The notes under the pieces were generated by a model. It saw only the letters and a list, made by a program, of their open reading frames with translations, was not told the DNA's origin and did not search any database. Shown here one piece after another: positions 47,071 through 58,800 of a DNA stretch of 64,000 nucleotides. Where the stretch lies: positions 248,001-312,000 of the forward strand of contig JAJJXM010000017.1 in assembly GCA_024516155.1 (NCBI GenBank), in the 5' to 3' direction. Position 1 is the first letter of the stretch. Every line of letters starts with the position of its first letter. The stretch comes from Pyronema omphalodes. Lineage: Eukaryota; Ascomycota; Pezizomycetes; Pezizales; Pyronemataceae. The translations under genes were made by a program, and so were the position numbers.

Positions 47071-47078
47071 AATCCGGA

Positions 47079-47479
47079 AAGGTGGATGGTATCACCGGGG
47101 TGATAGTTGTGTGAGATGAAACCGTAACCTTCGCGAACATGTTCGGAGAGACCTTGACCAGTGCCGCCTGTGGAGCTCAATAGATAATGATTAGAGTGAT
47201 GCTCGACGCGAATATGGAAAGATAGTGGACAGGACATACCACCGACTAGACAATCGACTGTACCACCGGTTCCAACGCCCGATTGATAGTAAACGATTTG
47301 GTGAGTTCCATCGGCGGCTTGCGATTTCAATGCGCGGACGATTCGCGTGATGTTTGTGGGATCTTCGATGACGCCGCCATCGGAATCTTGCCAGGTCCCT
47401 GCGTCAACGACTGTTAGCGCCGTTGCATCGAATTGAGGTGAATGGACAAACCGTCGCAACAGAGGATGAGGCGCTTCAT
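47079..47479 (-). pseudogene. Truncated DUF2235 hydrolase copy
   Basis: The start (ATG at 47477-47479), the 53-nt first intron, the second exon and the 72-nt second intron match the intact gene at 9519 almost base for base, on the other strand. Homology ends at about 47080, inside the codons before the GFSRGA nucleophile elbow (the protein reads GDTIHLSGF then unrelated CPYPR). The Ser, Asp and His catalytic residues are all lost, so it cannot be a working hydrolase. It marks the outer edge of the D-side duplication. Confidence 0.85.
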
Positions 47480-48590
47480 TTTTGGTAGCGATATGACAGG
47501 TGAAATCTCAAAATCCCAAGATCAATAATCGCAGCTGCAGCTGAAACTCTGGGGAATCTTGCACCTTAATACTCCGCGCAGGCCTCCTCTGGAAAGTCTC
47601 GTTGTGTAATCTCTGTACGTACATACGGACGAAGCCATTCCAATAAGCGCTGGCAGGGCTATGTAGGAATTGCATCAGTTACGAGGACGAAACATATTTG
47701 ATCCAACCAAGATCTTTTTAAACGCTTTAGGAAAGAGCTGACCTCCATGCGATCGGGTTTACAGCCCTATCAGGATGCAGGATTTCTTTCGTCCCAGTCT
47801 ACATAGAGGATTTCCATAGTACCACTCCTCCCACGCGGTGTAACATCCGCATTAGTTTACGGATTGAGTTGTTGCTAATGTATGTCTCAGTTTGGTGGTC
47901 CGAAGAGACGGGGGGGACAAATTTATTGGTGTCTGTGGAAAATTGAACGACAGTACTAAAGCCGACTTGAACGAGCAAAACACATCCACGAATGGTTAAT
48001 CCTCCGATCAGATGAACTGAAGACGATAGCATCGGGCTTCGCTAGAGAATCTTGGAAAACTAACTAAACATTCTTTTCAGCTGAAAATGTAATTTGTGAT
48101 GTTTTCGGCTGTAATTGAGATGGGGAGAAGCAAAAATCGAAGATGAGATGGAATATGCTTGGAGTAACCTCATACTACTGACCGTCCTGATAAATACACA
48201 ATACCATCAAGATTAAAACCCTACGACCATCTTACGACGTCTCTTATGAGATGATGAAGTAGGCACATGTCCATGATATTTGCATGCTATTGTTTATGTT
48301 GGAGTTCTTGTACATAATCTCGACAATCCTATGACGCAAAGCCCATTCCAAAACACAAATCAGCAATCCTGTATTGGATTTCGGTTTTCCCAAAAATAAT
48401 GCGAAGCACGCGACCAATATTAACATTGAATTGCTATATTTCATGTCATATGAAAACAAAACGATGGAGTGGATAATGGTGATATATTTCTCCTCATACA
48501 AAAAATCACAACAAATCTTTTTATATCTTCCAGCCAATCGTGTGGCGCAAATCACTAGCTTACGCAAGCTCTAACTTCAAATACCCTCCT
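47480..48590. other. Spacer between copy D and the DUF2235 remnant
   Basis: No gene is seen. It is a near-identical inverted copy of 8408-9518. Confidence 0.7.
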
Positions 48591-51500
48591 CTATGCGAAG
48601 TATTGGTGGTATAAACCAGTAACACCTGCATAAACAACTGCAAAAGTAGCCGCGCTAATCGCCCCCGTCACTGCGCTTATAACCACTTCCTTCGTGGATG
48701 CATCATGGCAGAACCCCTGGGATGCATCTCCCGCCATGATCTGTATGCCGGCTGGTTGTGGGTATACTTTGCCAGGTGTCTTGGACATCCTGATCCTGTC
48801 GTCTCGCTCTCTGGGTACCTGAATGTACTCATCCACAATTTTTGGACTCTCCATTGTCCTGCCTTCCATTGGGGCTAGAATCCTGAGGGTTTCGAGACGA
48901 GGCAAAGCCGCTCTCTTGCCCTGGCTTCTCTCAACACCAGTCAAATCGGAATACTGGACATCCAGACGGTCGACCGAGTGCTTTAGGAGATTTGTAGGAC
49001 GGTGGATTGGGGCTGGCGCTATATCCGATAGCCGCTTGTACTCGAAGGATACCGGCCGTCTCGGTCCTTCCATGACTTGTAGGCGACTGCGGTGTTCAGC
49101 AGCCCTCTTCGCCTCCTCAGCCTTAGCCTTCGCGGCTTTCTGGGCTGCTTCTTCCGCCCAGATCTCCTCAAAGTCCTCGTACAACAGTGGACCTCCTCTT
49201 AGACCATAGTCGCGTGCAGGAGGTGCCTTTGCTACTCTCTTTTCATCGAACATCCAATCCTCAGATTCCTTCGGCACTACCATTCCGGCTTGGATCCACG
49301 CCTCGCATGCCTCCACAGTGAGTATGTCGCAATCTGTCCGACCCTTCCTGGCATACTGGATAGCGCTGTTCACTGCATCAACGCTGTACCCTCTGTCGCG
49401 GAGCCCGTTATACACAATGCTGAAATCCTCTGAGACCACTTTCCTTGGTGAAATCTCAGGCTGCTGGGGTACTTCTATAACCCTCTGCTCCGCACTGCTG
49501 GGTTTCCAGAACGGCTCTGTCGGTGCAGAAACCGTTGGTGGTGGTGAAGAATTTGAGGATGAGGAATCACTGGCAGGCTTCGATTGATTGCTTGCCTTCT
49601 TCTGCGTCCTCCTTCTGGGTGCCGGTACTAGTGCCTGCTGTTTCGTGGCAGGGCTTGCTGTCTGCTTGACTATGGAGAGGCCTCGCTGTGGCTTGCCAAC
49701 AGCAGCTGGGAGAAGCTATTTATAACATTAGTAATGAATCAACAAACTATATGGCATCGATATTCTTACCTTCTGGGACTGCTTAACCTTCTGGACGTTC
49801 TTCCAGTGTCTGTATTCGAAGCTGTAAGTGGCCAAGAAATCATCGTACACCGTCTTTTTCTTATTCTTCAACCACCGCGTATCGGCTTTCGCAACACCAC
49901 TTTTGTAAATGGCGTTGATCTGCTGATATTCTCGCAGCTCGATTTCCCTTGGGGTCAGCGGCGTTTTTCTGGCCTGGTCCTGGAGTGCATTATGATGCTC
50001 CTCATCATGAAGCCACTCATCTCCTCTTGATATATTATCAATGAGGTGCTTCGAGATCAAACGATCCTTGATCAGGCCTTCAAGCTCAAGCTCCCAAGCT
50101 TCTGGTGGGCTTGCTGGTGCTACTGGTACACTCGATAACGGAGTCAAAGATGGTGCCGGGACACCCTGGGTCGAAGAACTGGGCTGTAATACAGCTTGAG
50201 CTGCGTTTCGTGTCCGCTTCTTATCCATATCGGCCTGGAAAGTCAGTTTTCCTTTCGCCTTGTCCTTGACCTCGGCTTTTTGCATAAGAGGGGTGCCATC
50301 AACCGCCACCTTCTCCTTACTTGGAATCGTCGACTGAGCGTTTTCTGATTTCCCTTGAGGGGCTGCCACAGGAGCATTCTCGGCGTGTTTTGCCCGCTGG
50401 TTATCCAGGTACTCCTGGAAACTGGGGGGTTGTTGCGCCTTCTCCTTCCCTTTGGGTTTGTCAGTCGGTACAGATACAGTCTCAACAATCTTCTGATCGC
50501 CCAACAACTTCGGTGTGATGGGTTTGGAATGCTCGGGTGCTGAGGGTGCGGCAGCCTTGTCCGCTTCTTGGTGCGTACTTCCTGCTTTCGGTAGGGATTC
50601 GGATGCAGGCTTCGCAGATTCGGTAGATTGGCCGGAGATTTCGGAGGACATCATAATTGTCCCTTTTTCTGGTCTTGCTTCTGCTGTACGGCGTGTAGCA
50701 CTGCTCTTCAGTCCCTGCGGTGGGGATTGCGAGGGATAAGTCACTTTGGGTTGAGGTTCGGGAAGCTCATCGTCGGTCTTGATTTCCCGGTCATTCTGCT
50801 CTCGCTTGTCGTTCTCTCCATCATCGCCAGTACTAGCATGATCTTTGCCCAACTGATTCTTCTCCAAATTTGGGGCTGGGGAAGGCTGAGGAATAGCATT
50901 TCCCGAGGGATTGCTCGGAGGTTCGAAATCCGGTATACCTAGATATTCGGCTATCCTCTTGAGAAGTTGTACTTCAGCATCCGTAAGTCCAGATGATGGA
51001 GGGGGAGGCACAGCTGCTACAGACGAGGAAGCATTTCCTAATGTCGGCGGTGCTAAAGCTGGGGTTGGTGCAGCGGGTATGTCAAATGACGCCACTGCTT
51101 TCGCTAAATCGAATTCAGACGGCTTGACAAGAGGTGTCTGAATAAAAGCGGCTGGGGCTGGTGTGGCCGGAATCACTGGAGACGCTGCTGGCTTTGACGT
51201 TGCCACCAGTGCTGGTTTCTGAGTGATAGCCTGTGCTGCGGGAGCTGTCATGACTGCAGCCTTTCCCTGAATATGGCCAAAGGGTAGATCTGTAACCTTG
51301 GCCGCTTTAGTTGGTTTTAGAAGCGCAGACACAGTGGGGGGATTGTCCCTCTGAATCGGTGCAGATGATGTAGTATGACCAGGCATACCCTCAAATACAT
51401 TTTTCGGGATAGGCTTCTGTGTAGCCAAACCCCCTACAGCCGACTTTGCAAAAGGTGAAGTAGTTGGCGGGGGATTCATCGAGAACACACACTGAGCCAT

Positions 51501-54500
51501 CGGGGTTGGGGCATCCGTCATAGTGGTATCAGCCAGCGAGGATGAAGCCACAAAATTCGCAGACTGCGTCACTGGCGTGGATATTTCACCCATGGTGACA
51601 TCTTGTGATGCAGAAGGTTTGGGTTGCGGAAAATGTTCGAGGAAGGGATTGGCTGGGTTATAGGCCAATGTGGCGGGGTTAACCATGGCAAATGGATTAA
51701 GTGGGGCTGGGGTCAACGGGCTGGTAACTTCACCCATGGTGATGTCAGCTGGTTCAGATGCCACTGCTGTAGGAGAAACGCTCTGTTTGTTTTGCTGGCC
51801 CTGATTCTCAGGAGTAACCTCCCCGGGGGCCAAACCGAAAGGTGGGGGTGCAGCAACTGTCGGTCCAGATGGTCTAGGCTGAGCTCCTGAGGGCATAACT
51901 TCTGATGATAGCGTCCCTCCTAGGATTGGTGAAAGGCCTTGTGGCTTAGATGATACTACCTCTCCTAGGACTGCAGGAAGGTTGTGATTCCAGGCTTGCC
52001 CTTGGGTCGTCTTGGTGGATGTCATTGAAGGCATCAGTGCAGGGCGAGCTACTGGTGCGGAAGGAGCCATCGCTGCTATCGGTGCAACCGGTGCAACTGG
52101 TGCAGGATGAGCCATCGTTGGCTGTCCTGCGGATGAAGATGAACCACACGAAGGAGGCTCAAAACGCTGAGAAGTGGAGGCAGCGGCGGAGGGTACCGAC
52201 GCCTCTCCCGCAGGATATGCCTGGGTTACTGGAGTAAAATCTTTCCCTTTGCCCTTGCCCTTACCCTGGTCTTGCTTCTTCTCTAACGTGTCCCCAGGTT
52301 GCGTCAGAGGTAGCCCCGAATGGTCCTGCATTTGCATCTTGACCGTATGAGCCTTCTGATGTGGAACTCGCTTAAAAATAGCCGGCACTGCTGGGGGAAG
52401 TAGCTTTTTGGTTGGTGTTTTCTTTATGTCCGCGTGGGGTGCTGAGGGTGTGCTCGCGGTGGTCGGGGTTTGAATGCTAGGGTTTGGCCCTACTGGTGTA
52501 GGCGCGGTGATTACGGCATCCACTACAGCCTCGATACTTGCAGTAGTCGGCATCTGCGTGGGCTCTCGTCCTGCAATATTGACCACATTCTCCGCAAACA
52601 AACTGGGATCACTTGGGCCTTGAGAACCCGGTCTGGGAGCACCAAGTGGTAGTGGCTTTGCCACAACTGGCCAGTTCGGATTGAACCGTTTCTCTCCCTG
52701 TAGAGTATCGACCGTGCTCTGTATCGGCAATTCTGCTCTTGGTGGTTCTGGGTCCTTGTACTCGAGATCGGGAAGCTCTTCTGACTCAGCTTCTGACTCA
52801 GAGTCCGATGAAGAAGCTGCGTCTCCGAAAGACGCCAACAAAGCATCCTCGAACTCTGACAACCCAGTATTCTCAGCATCCTCATTGTGACGACTAGGAT
52901 CAACAGGACCCTCGCAACCGGGCCTTGGGGCTCCTGATGGCAGTGGTGGAGCTACCAGCGGCCAGTTCGGGTTAAACCGTCTCTGGCCCTGTAAAGTATC
53001 CGCCGTACTCTGTACCGGTGATTCAGCTCTTGGCGGTTCTGGGTCCTTAAACTCGACGTCGGAATGCTCCTCTGACTCTGCTTCTGACTCAGAGTCTGAC
53101 AAAGAAGCTGCGTCTCCGGAAGACGCCAAGAAAGCCTCTTCGGAATGCGACAATTCAGCATCATCGGACTCTGATAACTCAGCATCGTCAGACTCTTCTG
53201 CACAGTATTGAGACTCCGACAATTCAGCATAATCAGACTCTGACAATTCAGCATCATCGGACTCTGAAAATCCAGCATCGTCAGACTCTTGTGCAGAGTA
53301 TTGACCTGGATCGGCGGGACCTTGGGATCCCGGTCTGGGGGCTCCGGGAGGTAGGGGTGGTGCTACAAGTGGCCAGCTCTTGTTGAAGCGTTCCCCGCCC
53401 TCAGGGGTAGTTGCAGGAGCAGGTGGGGGAATACCAGCTGCTAGGGCCCCGAAGTCGAAGCTGGAGGGATATGTAGGTGTTTGCTTGGGTGGTCTCAAGG
53501 GGAGCTGGATTCCGCTGAAGATTGGTGTGGTTGACTTGGAGCTTGCGGAGGGGGCGGAGGAGGACGCTGTGGCTCCACTGACGGTAGGAACGGTGAAGCT
53601 GAAACCACCAGACGGGACAGGAGCTCCGAGGAAGGTCGAAGTGGTGGCCTTGGGGATTGCGGAGGCAGCTTCAGCTCCGGTAGTGGTCGGGGGGGTTGAC
53701 TTCGCACCACTGAGAGGTTCTTGAGCTCCAGCCTGGATTGCGGCGGTAGCACTGGAATTGCCAGTCGAGAATTGGAAAGTAACTGGGGCTCCAAAATCGA
53801 AGGTTCCTGTCTTCTCAGTCGTTGCATTGACAGGTGTCCGCTTTGGTGGTCTCAAAGGCAGCGTTATTCCTGAAAATATCGGGGTGGTAGCCGGCTTGGA
53901 ACCTACGATAGTGCCTTGAGCTTTGCTGAAGGCCATAGCGAAGGGACTAGATCCAGTGGGTATAGCTGGGACTCCAGCAGAGATCCTAGTAGCTGAACTG
54001 GAACCAACAGGAGCAGCTTCGACTCCAGCAAAAGCCGGAGTATCCGAACAAGATTCAGAACCAGCAGCCGTCTGGATTTCCATATCCATCTCATCGTCAT
54101 CCTCGTTCTCGCCGCCGTAGTTGTGCTGAAAGGGGCCATTGTTACCGCTGGCGCTGCCAACGGGACTCAAAGGTGAGTCTTGTTGCTCCTCATCAATAGC
54201 AACAGCACTGGCATCGGAGTCCTGCATGCTGTCGTCGGAGAGTTCGGCGGTGTCAACAGGAAAAGAAGATTCCTCAATGACGGTAGAAGCAGAGGCTGAG
54301 AGACTGGGTGGAGGCGTAATCGTAGCTGGTGCCACGGAGGTAGTGGGGGTTGCCATAGGCATGCCAGGCGGTTTACACTGGTTGCTTGTTTTCGTGTTGT
54401 GTGAGGCTTTGGCAGACCTTCTGGCAGATCTTTTGCCTCTGGAGAACGTGAAGGGTTAGTCTTTGAGGATTTTGATGGAATGGATGTAGTGGAAACGATG

Positions 54501-54545
54501 AGAGATGCGTGGGGTTGCTTACTTTGCGTTCTTGCCTTTTCCCAT
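48591..54545 (-). CDS. NWP-family large disordered protein with C-terminal anchor, copy D (type II)
   Basis: Exons 54545-54523, 54438-49770 and 49715-48591; introns 84 and 54 nt; 1938 residues. The mini-exon encodes MGKGKNAK. Three NWP modules and the SESDD octads are present, almost identical to A. After ~residue 1190 the sequence follows the A version (NDREIKTDDELPEPQPKV), with FQEYLDNQRAK and FQADMDKKRTR motifs. The third exon is nearly identical to A's: VYNGLRDRGYSVDAVNSAIQ, RDYGLRGGPLLYEDF, then a C-terminal segment SAVTGAISAATFAVVYAGV and GLYHQYFA. Differences from A include KAAQKAAKAK to AEKAAKAK in the helix. Function unknown; the gene looks intact. Confidence 0.86.
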
Positions 54546-55800
54546 TTCTGAAATAGTTGTTGAAGTGTTGATTGCGTGGGAAGTAGAATAAGATGTTACG
54601 AAGTGAAGGTTTCTGCGAGGAGAAGGAATATCACAGAGTGTCTTTTGAAGATGATGTGTGATTGGGTGGGTTTCTTGATCGATGCTCGCTACTTGGTGAT
54701 AAGGAAGAGGATGTCTACCGCTCGAAGAAGATTCTTGACTACTGTGAGCTTGGACGCGTTGAGACTGAATGGCACCTGCCACTGTGATTGAAAGGGTTGA
54801 GCATGTCAATTGCGAAGGCGAGAAAATCGAGGGCCGAACAGCTGAGGGTGACACTGCGTATACCTTTACACATGTCACGGATTTTTGGGGGTTGAACGAT
54901 AGAACCAATAGTCATTCCTCCTCAGAAATCCGCAGTACCTTCAAGTTGTAAATCTCAACTCTAAACGTCTCTTTCAATCCGTATCACTCGGTTAATATAA
55001 GTTTTGATGTTAAACTTTGCACATTACCCGATTGAGAGGCTGAATTGATATTTTGAACATATTCAATCTTCGTACAATCAACTTAAGATATTTCTTTTTT
55101 TTTCCTTTTTTTTCTATATACCGGCCCATTCTGGGGGTGTAGCTCATGTCAACAGCTGCTATCTTTTGTCACACATTGGCAGTGCTTGATTGTTGTGAAT
55201 ACCGAATTTACAGTTACTTGGCATTCGCTGCGCTCCATCAATGTGCATGATGAATTACAGTTCTTCGTCTTGGCCGGAGAGATCATTGACGTTGACCTTG
55301 ATAACATACATGCATGCAATTCAAAAGTATGAACAAAATGTTTCTATAGTTCTGGCCAATCCTGTGGTACAGAGCGCATCTCAAAACACTATAGACCCTA
55401 TTTATCATCCTTATAATCCAGATAAATGTATGAAGAATATTCATCATATTTTTTTCCTATCCGACTGTATAAACAGATTTTGTTGATGTGCCGGCCCATG
55501 CTGTGAAGCGTGGCTCATTCCCACACACCATAGCTCTTCAGATGTTGCTGGTTAAAAGTATACTGGTTCGTGCGTCTTAAAAAACCGGTTCCATTAGTCA
55601 GATAAAACATCCGCATTGCTCAACTAATGACACCTCTAAGTCACGATTTTCGATGTCATGAGATCTGAATGAAGTGGATCTTCGCAGTATATTTATCCTA
55701 ACGAGATTTACAAACAAATTTATTCCTTTCTCACCGCCAGTCCCTTAACACAACGCTCACTCACTCATACTCCATCTACCAACATCATCTTCATATTGTA
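54546..55800. other. D-E intergenic spacer with copy D promoter
   Basis: No gene is seen. It holds the conserved copy D leader, a T-rich run (~55090-55115) and the type III 3' flank shared with copy B (~55640-55800). Confidence 0.6.
54885..54897 (+). promoter_or_regulatory. Conserved family upstream element of copy D (TTGGGGGTTGAAC)
   Basis: It lies 340 nt upstream of the copy D start and carries one substitution relative to B. Confidence 0.48.
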
Positions 55801-58800
55801 CTAGGCGAAGTACTGGTGGCAGAAACCAGTGACACCTGCAAAGACAACTGCAAAAGCTGCCGCGCTTACCGCCCCTGTCATCGCGCTTATAACCAGTTCC
55901 TTAGTAAAAGATAGCCCCTGGGGTTTCTCCGCCATGATCTGTACCCCGGCTGGTTGCGAGTATACACGGTCAGGTGTCTTGGACATCCTGATCCTGTCGT
56001 ATTGCTCTGTGAGTACCCGAATGTACTCATCCACAATCGTTGGACTATCAATTGTCCTCCTTTCCCTTGGGGCTAGAATCTTCAGGGTTTCAAGACGAGA
56101 CAAAGCCGCTCTCTTGCCCCTGCTTCTCTCAACATCAGTCAGATCGGAGTATTGGACATCGAGATAGTCGACCGAGTGCTGTAGGAGATTTGCCGGACGG
56201 TGGATGGAGACTGGCTCTACATCCGGTAGCCGCTTATGCTCGAAGGATACCGGCCGTTTCGGTCCATCCAGGACTTGTGGGTAGCTGCGATGTTCTTCAG
56301 CCCTCTTCGCTTCCTCAGCCTTAGCCTTAGCGGCTTTCTCCGCTGCTTCTTCCGCCCAGATCTCCTCGAAGTCCTCGTACAACAAAGGACCACCCCTTAG
56401 ACCATAGTCGCGTGAAGGAGGTATCTTCGCTACGGTCGATTCGGCGAACATCCAATCCTCTGCTCCCTTTGGCACTACCGTTTTGGCTTGGATCCACGCC
56501 TCGGATGCCTCCACGGTAGGTATGTCCCAATCTTTCGGACCCTTCCTGGCACACTGGATGGCGTTGTTCACTGCATCATCGCTGTACCCTCTATCATGGA
56601 GCTCGTTCTGCACCATGTTGACATTCTCCGAGACCACTGTCCCTGGTGAAATCTCAGGCTTCTCGGGTACTTCTGGAACCTTCTGCTCCGCGCTGCTCGG
56701 ATTCCAGAATGGCTCTATCGGTACAGAAACCGTTGCTGCCGCAGTAGTGTCGGAGGAGGAGGAATCACTGGCATGCTTTGATTTATTGTTTGCCTTCCTC
56801 TGCTTCTTTCTTCTGTGCGTCGGTACTGTTGCCTGCTTGGTCGAGGCAGGGCCTTCTGACGGCTGAATAGTGGAAGGTCCTAGTTGAAGCCTTGACACAG
56901 CGGCTGGGAGAAGCTATTTATGACATTAGTAATGGAACATGAAAACAATTGGAATCGATATTCTTACCTTCTGGGACTGCTTCATGTCCTTCTCGACGTT
57001 CTTCCACTGTTTGTATTCAAAGCTGTAAGTGGCCAAGAAATCATCATACACCGCCTTCTTTTTATTCTGCAACCACCGCGTATCGGCTTTCGCAACGCCA
57101 CTTTTATAAATGGCGTTGATCCGATGATATTCCTGTAGCTCGATTTCCCTTGGGGTCAGCGGCGTTTTTCTGGCGTGGTCCTGGAGTTCATTACGATACT
57201 CCTCATCATGGAGCCACTCATCTCCTGTGGATATATTATCAATGAGAGTCTTCGAGATTAGGCCATCCTTGATCAGGCCTCCTAGCTCAGACTCCCAAGC
57301 TTCCAGGGGGGCTGCTGGTGCTACTGGTATATTCGGTAACAGTGTCGCTGATGGTTTCTGGACGCCCTGACACGAAGAACTGGGCTGCAGTCCGGCTTGA
57401 GAGGCGTTTTTCACCCGCTGCTTATCCATATAGGCTTGAAGACTCAACGTTTCTTTTGCCTTCCCCTTTGCACTAGCTTTCTCGATCACGGTAGTCAAAT
57501 CCTTGGGAACCTCCTGATTACCTAACAACGTCGACTGGGCGCCCTTCGGTTCCTCTTCATTGGCTGCCACAGGAGCCTTCTTGGCAGGTTTTGCCCGCTG
57601 GTTGTCCAGGTATGCCTGGAAACTGGGGGGTTTCTGCGCCTTCTTCTTCCCTTTGGCTTTTTCAATCGGTGCAGACAAAGCCTCAGCCATTTTCTGATTT
57701 CCCAACAACGTCGTCTTGGTCGGTTTTGAATCTTCAGGTGCTGAGTGTGCGGCAACCTTCTCCTCGTCATGGTGCGTACTTCCTGCTGTCGATGAGGATC
57801 CAAAAGCTGGCCTTTCAGATTTGATGGATGTATTGAAAAGATTCAAGGACGATTTATTAGTCTCTCTTTCGGACCTGGTTTCTGCTGTGCGGCGAGAACG
57901 GCTTCTTGGTTCATCGGTTTTTAATGGCGGGGCTATATCGACATTAGGTGCAGCTTTCTCTAGCTCCTCGCCTTTCCCAATCTTATGGTTATCCTCTTCT
58001 GGCCTCTTGATGTCCTGTCTATGGCCGGTAGCAGCACCAGCCTGGTCCACCTGATTCTTATTCGAGCCTGCGACTGGAGCTGGGGCAGGCTTAGGAATAG
58101 CATGTCCAGAGGGATTTGTCGTAGGTTCGTAATCCGGTATACCTAGATATTCGGAAATCCTCTTTAGAAGTTGTACTTCAACATCCGTAAGTCCAGATGA
58201 TGCAGGAGGAGGCACAACTGCTGCAGACGAGGAAGCATTTCCTGATGTCAGCGGTGCGAAAGCTGGGGTTGGTGCAGCGGGTATATCAAATGACGCCACT
58301 GCCTTCGCTGAATCGAATTCAGATGGCTTGACAAGAGGTGTCTGGATAAAAGCAGTAGGGGTTGGAGTTGCAGTAATTACTGGAGACGCTGCTGGTTTTA
58401 ATGTTGCCACAGGTGCTGGTATCCGAGTGACAGCCCGTGCTACAGGCGCTGTCACAGCTGCAGCATTACCCTGAATAGGGCCGAAGGGAAGATCCGTGAT
58501 CTTTGCTGGTGAGGGTAGATTTTGAGAAGCCGATGAAAAAGGGAGCATGTTGCTGCGGGCCGGTGCAGATGCTGTGTTATGACTAGGCACACCCTCGAAT
58601 GCGTTCTTCGGGATTTTCTTCTGTGGAGCCAAACCGCCCACAGCTGACTTTGCAAAAGGTGAAGTAGTTGGCGGGGGATTCATCGAGAACACACACTGAG
58701 CCATAGGGGTTGGTGCATCAATCATAGCGGTATCAGCCAGCGAGGGTGAAGCCACAAAATTCGCAGGCTGCTTCACTGGCGTAAATATTGCACCTATGGT

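Larger units (their letters stand above)
44055..47078. other. Spacer between copy C and the broken DUF2235 copy
   Basis: No certain gene. It contains the copy C promoter with its conserved element, two ~120-bp imperfect direct repeats (~44950-45185), a perfect 10-bp inverted repeat (46529-46551), a 20-nt G tract (46658-46677) and, on the minus strand at ~46690-47070, reading-frame pieces that look like decayed protein sequence (GMGYRYVDNGALILKALWHP). A 153-codon frame at 46143-46604 has no recognised domain and is not called. Confidence 0.5.
47079..53680. repeat. Inverted segmental duplication, D-side arm (partner ~3335-9925)
   Basis: This covers most of copy D, its 3' flank and the truncated DUF2235 copy, in inverted orientation relative to A. 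The spacer 47480-48590 matches 8408-9518 nearly base for base, so the duplication or a conversion event is recent. Confidence 0.8.
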
